Shown here piece after piece: positions 7,743-14,641 of a stretch of DNA of 20,093 nt. This stretch comes from a virus. Within the stretch, counting starts at the first letter, position 1. Every line of letters begins with the position of its first letter. The stretch lies in IMG/VR virus record IMGVR_UViG_3300042319_000447, positions 1 to 20,093 of that record; one strand, 5' to 3'. Position numbers and translations under genes: made by a program. The notes under the pieces are model-generated. The model saw nothing but the letters and a program-made list of their open reading frames with translations. It had not been told where the DNA came from and made no database searches.

Positions 7743-9923
7743 ATGGAAAATCCACGCAAAAAGTTACTTTATGTATGTCCTCATCTTTCTACCGGTGGAC
7801 AACCGCAATACGCATATAAGCAAATAAAACATTTTATTGATGAGTTTGATATCCAAGTTGTTGAAATAAACAATAGTGGGGGTGATGCGTTTGTAGTTCA
7901 AAAAAATAGAATAAAATCGTTAGTTACAGTTCATACACTGGGCGAAGACAAAACGGAAATAATTGAAATAATTGAACAATACAATCCTGATATAATACAT
8001 TTTCAGGAAATTCCACAATTTGATTTACCAAAATATGCATTAGACGTAATATTTAGAAAAAGTAGACCTTATTATATTGTAGCAACTACACATGGTTCAT
8101 TCACAAATCCATCTGAAATAATTTATCAACCCGATAGATATGTTTTAGTATCTGAATGGAGTAGACAAAGATTTATTGATACCGGGGTTGAAACTATGTT
8201 ATGGGAATATCCAATTGAAGAATATACATTTGATAAAGCAACTGCACAAAAAGAATTAGAATTAGACCCAACTTGGAAGCATGTACTAAATGTTGGATTA
8301 TTTGCACCAGGTAAAAATCAAAGTGAAGTATTTGCAATAGCAAGACAATTAGAAAAATATAAAATAAAATTTCATTTTGTTGGTAATCAAGCTATGAACT
8401 TTGAAGATTATTGGTCACCACTAATGAAACACAAACCTGATAATTGTGTAGTGTGGGGAGAGCGTGATGATGTAGATACTTTCTATTCAGCATGTGATAT
8501 GTTTTATTTTAGTTCTAAATTAGAATTAAATCCATTATCAATTAAAGAAGCATTATCGTATAAATTACCTTGTATATTTAGAAAGTTACACACTTATTTA
8601 GATACATATGATAATAATCCGTTAGTAACATATATTGATGATGATTTAAAAATTACCAAAAGAATTATATTACAAACTCTGATGCCTGACTTTAATGAAA
8701 TACCAGGTTGGTTTGTATATAAACCTTTATATGATAAAATGGTAGAAAATGCTCCGTTTAATTCAACATTTGTAGAAGTGGGAGCATGGTTTGGTAAGTC
8801 AACTAATTATTTAGCCGGTAAAATAAAAGAATCTAAAAAGAACATACATTTTACAACCATAGATACTTTTAAAGGAACTCAAACAGAAGAATTGCATTTA
8901 AATATTGTAGATAATTTCAATGGAGATATACTTTATGAATTTATAGATAATACTATTATATCAAACAATTATGGAACATTTGATATTATAAAAGATGAAT
9001 CAAAAAACGCAGCAACTCAATTTGTAAATCAAAGTATTGAGTATTTGATGATAGATGGTGGGCATTCGTATGATGAAGTTATGGATGATATTAGACTGTG
9101 GTATAATAAAGTGAAGCCAGGTGGGGTTATTAGTGGCGATGATTATAATATTTTTGAAGGAGTTAATAGAGCAGCTGATGAATATTTTTACAATCAATTT
9201 GATAAATCCTTTTTCAGATGTTGGGTTAGACGAAAACCACGCATTCAAATTAAACATTTATTAACTAGACCAGAAGATGTTAGAGAACGAGTTAGTATTG
9301 CATCTATAAAACAATTGGCAAAATATGGTATGGATTATCAACCAATTGTAAATAAACCATACGAAGGATTTGCACCAGCTGAACATTGTAGAAGACCTGA
9401 GCATATAAGTAAAGATAATAAGCCAGGTGAGTTACATCCTGGAGCTGGATTGGGTTGGATAACTGGTAGACATTATGGATGTTATCTAGCTCATAGAGGT
9501 GCGTTAGAAACTATGGATGAAACGAACTATGATTACACATTAATATTTGAAGCAGATGCTTTCATTAATGTAGGTTTAGAAGAATTTGTTGATATTGTAA
9601 ATAGAGCATGTTTCTTATCGGAAAGAGATGATGTATATTATATAGGATTGGCAGATAACCCATCTTGGACTAAAGATAGAATAGATAATTTATTTTCAAA
9701 AACAGCAGCAAATCAGGATTTAGCACATGCATACTTAATCCCAAATAGAACAAAACAATGGTGGATGGATAGAATTGAAGATTGTGGATGGGATGTTGGC
9801 GACCTTTGGTATAATCATGTATTTGCTAACCACCCAAAACCAAGATATACAACAAACAAAATGTATAGTAAGCAAGCGGAAGGATATTCTTTATTAGATG
9901 AGACAGTTAAAACTTGGAGTTAA
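7743..9923 (+). CDS. Three-domain glycan enzyme: GT-B glycosyltransferase / SAM methyltransferase / GT25-like glycosyltransferase
   Basis: This 726-residue fusion has three readable parts. Residues ~1-320 are a GT4-like GT-B glycosyltransferase: a Gly-rich N-terminal loop (STGGQPQYAY), the start of the C-terminal Rossmann lobe (NVGLFAPGKNQ, near 185) and an EX7E motif (E261...E269) typical of retaining enzymes. Residues ~325-490 are a class I SAM methyltransferase (Methyltransf_24 type), with motif I VEVGAWFGKST at 344-354 and IDGGHSYDEV near 438. Residues ~500-726 resemble GT25 (LPS-type, GT-A fold): LLTRPEDVRERV near 506, GCYLAHRGALE at 579 and FEADA at 602-606 as the metal-binding acidic motif. 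Together they suggest sugar addition, methyl capping and a second sugar addition by one chain. Donor and acceptor are unknown. The TAA shares one base with the next ATG, so the two genes are translationally coupled. Confidence 0.85.
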   Translation: MENPRKKLLYVCPHLSTGGQPQYAYKQIKHFIDEFDIQVVEINNSGGDAFVVQKNRIKSLVTVHTLGEDKTEIIEIIEQYNPDIIHFQEIPQFDLPKYALDVIFRKSRPYYIVATTHGSFTNPSEIIYQPDRYVLVSEWSRQRFIDTGVETMLWEYPIEEYTFDKATAQKELELDPTWKHVLNVGLFAPGKNQSEVFAIARQLEKYKIKFHFVGNQAMNFEDYWSPLMKHKPDNCVVWGERDDVDTFYSACDMFYFSSKLELNPLSIKEALSYKLPCIFRKLHTYLDTYDNNPLVTYIDDDLKITKRIILQTLMPDFNEIPGWFVYKPLYDKMVENAPFNSTFVEVGAWFGKSTNYLAGKIKESKKNIHFTTIDTFKGTQTEELHLNIVDNFNGDILYEFIDNTIISNNYGTFDIIKDESKNAATQFVNQSIEYLMIDGGHSYDEVMDDIRLWYNKVKPGGVISGDDYNIFEGVNRAADEYFYNQFDKSFFRCWVRRKPRIQIKHLLTRPEDVRERVSIASIKQLAKYGMDYQPIVNKPYEGFAPAEHCRRPEHISKDNKPGELHPGAGLGWITGRHYGCYLAHRGALETMDETNYDYTLIFEADAFINVGLEEFVDIVNRACFLSERDDVYYIGLADNPSWTKDRIDNLFSKTAANQDLAHAYLIPNRTKQWWMDRIEDCGWDVGDLWYNHVFANHPKPRYTTNKMYSKQAEGYSLLDETVKTWS

Positions 9924-11071
9924 TGATATACGATAATTTAAAAAAGAATGAAAACAATATAGTTAAAATTCAAAATAAAGTAACCCTTAATTTTGTAAGA
10001 GGGCCATTTGTTGAGATTACAGGAAATAAAAAAGCTGATTATAAAGTTGATTTTGTGGATAATAAAACTGGTAAAGTTTTATTTAGTAGTAATATTGGTT
10101 CTAATTGTTGGACTAAATGTAATATAGAATATTTTGTAGAATGGAAAGTAAACATATATGAAGATGGTAAACTTTGGTATGAACATCTTTATAATGCAAA
10201 AGGTAAACGAGTTTATATATCATTAGATTCTAGAGCATTAGGCGATACATTGGCCTGGTTTGCTTATATAGATGAGTTTAGAAAAAAACACGAATGTAAT
10301 GTTGTTACTTCTACATTTATGAATGATATGTTTATAGAGCAATATCCTAATTTAGAATTTGTTACACCTGGTAATAATGTAGATAATTTATACGCTATGT
10401 ATTCTATTGGATTATTTTATAATGATGATGATTCAGTAAATTTATTAAAAAACCCAATTGACCCTAAAAGTGTTACTCTTCAAAAAATGGCATCTGATAT
10501 TTTAGGAATAGATTATATTGAAATAAAACCAAAAATAAAAGAAAGAAATATTAAAATAGATAAAAATCTTAAGCAAGTATGTATTGCTGTATTTGGAACA
10601 GCTCAACCAAAATTTTGGAATAATCCATCTGGTTGGCAAGATATTGTAGATTGGTTAAAAGCTAGAGGTTATATTGTTAAATTAGTATCCAAAGAAGGTG
10701 ATGACTATATGGGAAATAAATTACCAAATGGAATAGTGCAACATCCACATGGACCTATTGAATGTGTTATGGATGAGATGAAAAAATCAAAAGCATTTAT
10801 TGGTATTGGTAGTGGATTGAGTTGGTTAAGTTGGACGTTAGAAGTACCTACTGTTTTAATAAGCGGATTTTCGTATGAATGGGCTGAAATGAGAGATTGT
10901 ATAAGAATTGGAGCTCCAAAAGGTAAATGTGAAGGATGTTTTAATAGACTTAGATTAGATGCCGGAGATTGGAATTGGTGTCCTGACCATAAAGGTACAA
11001 ATAGACAATTTGAATGTACTAAATCAATTACATCTGAAATGGTAATAAAAGAATTAGAAAAATTCTTATAA
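9923..11071 (+). CDS. BAHT-family protein O-glycosyltransferase (TibC-like, strand-loop-strand heptosyltransferase)
   Basis: The start is the ATG at 9923, which overlaps the previous stop (TAATG); a TTG nine bases upstream would add only three residues. The 382-residue product follows the BAHT family throughout. It has an N-terminal beta domain (residues ~15-95, with VRGPFVEITG), a GT-B region with SLDSRALGDTLAWFAYIDEF, KFWNNPSGWQDIVDWL and FIGIGSGLSWLSWTLEVP, and a C-terminal cysteine cluster C336-x2-C339-x13-C353-x11-C365 (WCPDHKGTNRQFEC). In TibC and relatives this cluster binds iron, and the enzyme transfers heptose from ADP-heptose to Ser in repeated strand-loop-strand acceptors. No autotransporter is present here. 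The adjacent Ser/Thr-rich fibre, or a host surface protein, are candidate substrates. The actual sugar cannot be told from sequence. Confidence 0.87.
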   Translation: MIYDNLKKNENNIVKIQNKVTLNFVRGPFVEITGNKKADYKVDFVDNKTGKVLFSSNIGSNCWTKCNIEYFVEWKVNIYEDGKLWYEHLYNAKGKRVYISLDSRALGDTLAWFAYIDEFRKKHECNVVTSTFMNDMFIEQYPNLEFVTPGNNVDNLYAMYSIGLFYNDDDSVNLLKNPIDPKSVTLQKMASDILGIDYIEIKPKIKERNIKIDKNLKQVCIAVFGTAQPKFWNNPSGWQDIVDWLKARGYIVKLVSKEGDDYMGNKLPNGIVQHPHGPIECVMDEMKKSKAFIGIGSGLSWLSWTLEVPTVLISGFSYEWAEMRDCIRIGAPKGKCEGCFNRLRLDAGDWNWCPDHKGTNRQFECTKSITSEMVIKELEKFL

Positions 11072-11084
11072 AAAATATAAAATA

Positions 11085-11100
11085 ATATACTTATATATAC
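11085..11100 (+). promoter_or_regulatory. Putative phage promoter, ATATACTTATATATA copy 2
   Basis: This is a 16-base exact match to the copy at 13923-13938, and its first 15 bases match the copy at 7375. It lies 20-21 bases upstream of the ATG at 11121, directly after the glycosyltransferase pair. Confidence 0.55.
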
Positions 11101-11120
11101 AAAACAATTAAATAATAATT

Positions 11121-11486
11121 ATGGCAGAGTTAGACAAAATTCCACAAAAGCAATCAATTGAAATTGAAATTGCTAAATTAGATGAAGATGTAATAAAAAA
11201 TATTACAGAATTAAACCAAAAATCAAACAATTTAATTTCAGATTTTGGACAAATTTACATCAGAAAAAGAGAAATTGAAGATGAATTAACTAAATTGGAT
11301 GAAATTTTAGAAAAAGGAGAAAACGACTTTAAATCTATTAATATGAAATTAAAAGAAATAGTAGATGCATTGGATGATAAATACCCACAAGGTAGATTGA
11401 ATCTACAAGATGGCACAGTTCAATATCAACCAGGTGCACCTAGTAGAAAACAATTAGCAGAGCAACAAGCTCAACAAGCTAAATAA
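11121..11486 (+). CDS. Small coiled-coil protein, paralogue B (121 aa)
   Basis: This gene is homologous to the 94-residue product at 7403-7687, which lies on the other side of the two glycosylation genes. Residues ~15-85 form a charged amphipathic helix. The shared C-terminal motif (KYPQGRLNLQDGTVQY) follows, and this copy then adds a Gln/Ala-rich tail (residues ~105-121, ending QLAEQQAQQAK). Both copies are preceded by the same 15-base motif and start Met-Ala behind an AATAATAATT-like leader. I infer an old gene duplication, with the glycosylation pair either inserted between the copies or carried with one of them. A scaffold, fibre chaperone or small virion protein is possible; the function is unknown. 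Confidence 0.8.
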   Translation: MAELDKIPQKQSIEIEIAKLDEDVIKNITELNQKSNNLISDFGQIYIRKREIEDELTKLDEILEKGENDFKSINMKLKEIVDALDDKYPQGRLNLQDGTVQYQPGAPSRKQLAEQQAQQAK

Positions 11487-11507
11487 TTTGTAAAAGATTA
11501 ATCCTCA

Positions 11508-11515
11508 ATATTTAT
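11508..11515 (+). promoter_or_regulatory. Putative phage promoter element ATATTTAT very close to an ATG
   Basis: ATATTTAT ends five bases before the ATG at 11521. If it acts like a -10 element, the transcript would start at or near the start codon and be almost leaderless. It belongs to the same ATA[C/T]TTAT set found in the other gaps. Confidence 0.4.
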
Positions 11516-11520
11516 ATGAT

Positions 11521-11550
11521 ATGAAAGGATTAGCAAAGTTTTTAGTAGAA
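11521..11550 (+). other. Capsid-targeting-like N-terminal peptide
   Basis: Residues 1-11 (MKGLAKFLVES) follow the pattern M-K-x4-F-(I/L)-x-E-(A/S), as does the MKTYQEFIAEA peptide of T4 internal proteins. In T4 the prohead protease gp21 cuts after Glu in (L/I)-x-E. Here the cut would fall after E10 (FLVE/S) or after E15 (ILLE/A). The adenylyltransferase fold itself begins only near residue 21, so this peptide is an added extension. Confidence 0.5.
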
Positions 11551-13905
11551 TCAATATTGTTGGAAGCGGATTCCATAGACAAAGTAGTTGTTGTCTATTC
11601 GGGCCGCTTTCAACCTTTTCATAAGGGCCATTACGCAACTTATGATAATTTAGTAAAGAAATTCGGAAAGGATAGTGTGTATATCGGAACTTCCAATGTT
11701 ACCGATTCAAAGAAATCTCCATTTAATTTTAAAGAGAAAAAAGCAATAATGACAAATATGTTTGGTATTCCATCAAGCAAAATTGCCAATATCAGAAATC
11801 CATATGCACCTGAAGAAATTCTAAATAAATACGATGAAGATACAACTGGTTTAATAGTTGTAGTTGGTGAGAAAGACCAAAATAGATTAAGTGGTAAATA
11901 TTTCGCACCATATAAAGGAAAGGTAACTGAACCTTATTTAGATAGAGGATATGTTTATGCATCCCCTGCTACGGCAAATCCTATTAGTGGTACTGATGTT
12001 CGTTATTGGTTAAGTGCTGGAAGTGCTGCCGATAGAAAGAAAAACTTTACAAAAGCATATCCTAGATTTGATGAACAAATATTCAAATTAATTACTCTTA
12101 AGTTAAAGGGATTAAAAGAATGTATCAACGAAGAAATTAAACTAAACGTAAAAGTTGGTGATACTTTACTAATGGGTAAATTCAAAAATAAAAAAGTAGT
12201 TGTTAAAAATATTGGTAAAGATGAGTGGGGAATGCCAACAATCAATGGTAAGAAAGCAGTAACATTCAGAATACCAAAAAAAGATGATTTAAAAGAAATG
12301 GGTCTTGGTGGTGGAGCTGGTGTAGGTTTGAGTTTACCGGGTGGATATATTAATGGAGCGCCTGATACTAAAGATGTTAAGAAAAATAGTAAGAAACTTA
12401 ACAACAAAGGAATGAGTGGATATGAGGAGATTGATGAAGATACTGATACTATTCCTGGTGGTTTGGCAAAAGGTAAAACGCTAATTGATTTGGCTAAGAA
12501 GTATGATGAGAAAGGATACTATGACCCAAACCAATTTGCAGCAGAATATATCAAACCTAAATTAATGAATGGTATTAAAGTTGAAATGGAACATACAACT
12601 GATGTTCGTATTGCAACTGAAATAGCTATGGACCATTTATGGGAAGATATCAACTATTATGAGAAATTAGCTAAAATTGAAAAACCAATAAAAGAATCTT
12701 TATTAACAGAAGGTGGGGCTTATGGACATATGGCACATCCATTTGATATTGAAATGGGTTTAACATTTGGTGACCTTAAACAAATAGTAGTAAGAGCCCT
12801 TAATGGTGATTTGGAATTAGCAAGAGAAAAAACCGATGGACAGGCATTAGCAATTAGTTGGGTAAATGGTAGATTGGTTGCAGCTCGTAACAAATCTCAC
12901 TTAAAAGATAAAGGAGTTGGTGCTATGACAATAGGACAAGTAGCAGATAAGTTTGCTGGTAGAGGTGGATTAACCGATGCTTACAACTTCGCTATGCAAG
13001 ATTTATCAAAAGCAATTGCAGCATTATCCGAACCTCAACGTAAGAAGGTTTTTAAGGATGGTAGTTCGTTTATGAACTTGGAAGTAATATATCCAACGTC
13101 TGTAAACGTAATCCCTTATAATCAACCCCTATTAGTATTTCATGGTACTTTTGATTATGATATGGCTGGTACTATAATTGGACAAAATCAAGATGCAGCA
13201 AAAGTATTAGGTGGAATGATTAAGCAAGTAAACGCACATGTTCAAGCTAAATACACAATACAGGGACCTCCAATGCAAACACTCCCTAAAACCGAACATC
13301 TTTCTAAATTACAAGGAAAGTATTTGGGAATGATTTCTAAACTACAATCTGAATTTGGGTTAGCTGACTCGGATGGTGTAGCAGATTATCATCAGGCTTG
13401 GTGGACAAATTTTGTAGAAAAGGGAGCAAAGAAATTGGATGCACAACAAAAAATAGGATTAATTAAAAGATGGGCTTTTTTAGATAAAAGTTTTCGTATA
13501 GGGGATATAAAGGATGACAAGATAAGAGCTTGGGCTGAACAAACGGATAAGCAAGACCAACAAAAGATATCAAAACAAAACTTAATGAGATTTGAGGAGA
13601 TATTCTTAGGCGTTGGTGCAGATGTATTATCATTTATGACATCAGTATTAACTGCAAATCCTGCAGAAGCTACTAAACAAATGAAAGCAAAATTACAAAG
13701 TACAATATCTCAAGTAAAAGCAAGTGGTGACCCTAAAAAGATTGCAAAACTTAAATTAGAATTAAGTAGGATGCAAGCTTTGGGTGGATTTGATAAAATC
13801 GTACCAAATGAGGGATTGGTATTCGTATATGGTGGAAACACTTACAAACTAACAGGTGCATTCGCACCGCTTAATCAGATTTTAGGCATATTTTTTGATT
13901 CTTAA
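11521..13905 (+). CDS. HxGH adenylyltransferase fused to a covalent nucleotidyltransferase (ligase-like), with a capsid-targeting-like N-terminus
   Basis: The 794-residue product has several modules. Residues 1-11 resemble the T4 internal-protein capsid-targeting peptide. Residues ~20-190 are an HxGH nucleotidyltransferase: GRFQPFHKGH at 28-37 and ISGTDVR at 155-161, closest in pattern to NMN adenylyltransferases (NadM type). Residues ~205-255 form a small beta module (VGDTLLMGKFKNKKVVVK). Residues ~310-390 are helical, with VEMEHTTDVRIATEIAMDHL. Residues ~398-794 look like an ATP- or NAD-dependent ligase-type nucleotidyltransferase: motif I K437-T-D-G, a motif III-like E521 (FMNLEVIYP), motif IV E764-GLVF and motif V with K776 (YKLTG). 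The spacing from motif I to IV (about 327 residues) is long, which implies an insertion. Possible roles are NAD synthesis coupled to nucleic-acid ligation, or RNA/DNA repair. The substrate is unknown. ATATTTAT lies five bases upstream. Confidence 0.8.
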   Translation: MKGLAKFLVESILLEADSIDKVVVVYSGRFQPFHKGHYATYDNLVKKFGKDSVYIGTSNVTDSKKSPFNFKEKKAIMTNMFGIPSSKIANIRNPYAPEEILNKYDEDTTGLIVVVGEKDQNRLSGKYFAPYKGKVTEPYLDRGYVYASPATANPISGTDVRYWLSAGSAADRKKNFTKAYPRFDEQIFKLITLKLKGLKECINEEIKLNVKVGDTLLMGKFKNKKVVVKNIGKDEWGMPTINGKKAVTFRIPKKDDLKEMGLGGGAGVGLSLPGGYINGAPDTKDVKKNSKKLNNKGMSGYEEIDEDTDTIPGGLAKGKTLIDLAKKYDEKGYYDPNQFAAEYIKPKLMNGIKVEMEHTTDVRIATEIAMDHLWEDINYYEKLAKIEKPIKESLLTEGGAYGHMAHPFDIEMGLTFGDLKQIVVRALNGDLELAREKTDGQALAISWVNGRLVAARNKSHLKDKGVGAMTIGQVADKFAGRGGLTDAYNFAMQDLSKAIAALSEPQRKKVFKDGSSFMNLEVIYPTSVNVIPYNQPLLVFHGTFDYDMAGTIIGQNQDAAKVLGGMIKQVNAHVQAKYTIQGPPMQTLPKTEHLSKLQGKYLGMISKLQSEFGLADSDGVADYHQAWWTNFVEKGAKKLDAQQKIGLIKRWAFLDKSFRIGDIKDDKIRAWAEQTDKQDQQKISKQNLMRFEEIFLGVGADVLSFMTSVLTANPAEATKQMKAKLQSTISQVKASGDPKKIAKLKLELSRMQALGGFDKIVPNEGLVFVYGGNTYKLTGAFAPLNQILGIFFDS
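12700..12717 (+). other. Possible internal prohead-protease site (LLTE/GG) between enzyme domains
   Basis: Residues 394-399 read L-L-T-E-G-G, which fits the (L/I)-x-E/(G/A/S) cleavage preference of T4 gp21. The site lies exactly between the helical module and the KTDG ligase-like domain. Cutting after E397 would separate the two catalytic halves. This is inferred from motif and position only. Confidence 0.35.
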
Positions 13906-13922
13906 TCGTTTTTTTGATTTTG

Positions 13923-13938
13923 ATATACTTATATATAC
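13923..13938 (+). promoter_or_regulatory. Putative phage promoter, ATATACTTATATATA copy 3
   Basis: This copy matches 11085-11100 over 16 bases and lies 18-19 bases upstream of the ATG at 13957. It probably drives the zinc-ribbon / large terminase gene pair, which are one base apart. Confidence 0.55.
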
Positions 13939-13956
13939 GAATATATTGTATATAAT

Positions 13957-14640
13957 ATGGCAAAGGAATTCAATAAAAAATTTATGCATCCAACTCGTAG
14001 GAAGTTGGTAGATATGGTATTGACTGGTGGTGATTATGAAAAGAACACACAAATATCATTTTCTGGAGCAGATGAAAAAAAGGTAAAAAGAGAAATTGGC
14101 GAAAAATGGACTGATACCAATGGTAGGTCTTGGGAGCAATTAGAAGCTGGTAAAATAGAAACATCCGAATTGGGTGATACTATGGCTGAGGTTAGAGCTT
14201 ACTTAGATAAGTTAAATACTTGCAAATCTGATAATTGTAAAACAATCAAAATAGGTAGAGTTGACAAAAAATTAATATCTAAGACAGGATATTGTTTACA
14301 TTGTCTTGCATTACGAGAAGCTCAAATAAAATATGATGGATTGTGGGAAGCATATGAAGATTATAAAATATTTTCAAATATGATTGCGCACGGTAATGAT
14401 ATAGTGGCCCAATTTAAACAAGCTTATAGAGATGCAAAGCAAACTTATGAAGTAGTTCAAGAAGATGGTAAGATTGAAACTTGGAGTATGGAAAGAGATG
14501 TAGAAGAACTTAAAGCAGAAATTCTTTTGGATATTGTTAAATTTGAAGGTGAGATTGAACAAGCTACTAAATTAAGAAATGAGGCTTACGATAAATTAAA
14601 AGATAAAAATTACGATTTAGTAAGACCTCTTAAAGATTAA
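13957..14640 (+). CDS. Zinc-ribbon, helical protein upstream of terminase; candidate small terminase subunit
   Basis: The family of this 227-residue protein is not recognised with certainty. Residues ~1-80 are mixed and charged. Residues 89-116 hold four cysteines in a C89-x4-C94-x18-C113-x2-C116 arrangement (TCKSDNCK ... YCLHC), a plausible zinc ribbon. Residues ~118-215 are predicted helical and rich in Glu and Lys. The stop is one base before the ATG of the large terminase. In T4 and many other phages that position belongs to the small terminase subunit (gp16), which recognises DNA for packaging. No clear helix-turn-helix is visible, and the protein is longer than T4 gp16 (about 164 residues). 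The small-terminase role is therefore positional inference; a packaging accessory or head protein is the alternative. Confidence 0.7.
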   Translation: MAKEFNKKFMHPTRRKLVDMVLTGGDYEKNTQISFSGADEKKVKREIGEKWTDTNGRSWEQLEAGKIETSELGDTMAEVRAYLDKLNTCKSDNCKTIKIGRVDKKLISKTGYCLHCLALREAQIKYDGLWEAYEDYKIFSNMIAHGNDIVAQFKQAYRDAKQTYEVVQEDGKIETWSMERDVEELKAEILLDIVKFEGEIEQATKLRNEAYDKLKDKNYDLVRPLKD

Positions 14641-14641
14641 T

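Noticed and set aside
9000-9257. An 85-codon open frame on the minus strand
   Set aside because: It overlaps the methyltransferase domain, whose motifs are clear on the plus strand. The antisense product is an Ile/Asn-rich string without structure.
9914-9922. TTG start for the BAHT gene nine bases upstream of ATG
   Set aside because: It adds only three residues inside the previous gene. The TAATG overlap at 9921-9925 is a standard coupled start.
11485-11495. TAATTTG considered as a second Bacteroidota -7 element upstream of the HxGH/KTDG gene
   Set aside because: It lacks the T-A-n-n-T-T-T-G spacing by one base and has no TTTG at the right distance.
12003-12407. A 134-codon open frame on the minus strand
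   Set aside because: It lies wholly inside the HxGH/KTDG gene. Its translation is a run of Leu, Phe, Ser and Pro typical of antisense reading of Lys/Glu-rich AT-rich coding DNA, and it has no domain pattern.
13960-14562. Two 60-62 codon minus-strand frames opposite the zinc-ribbon gene
   Set aside because: Both are antisense shadows with Phe/Ile-rich translations; the plus-strand gene has a coherent Cys pattern and tight spacing to terL.
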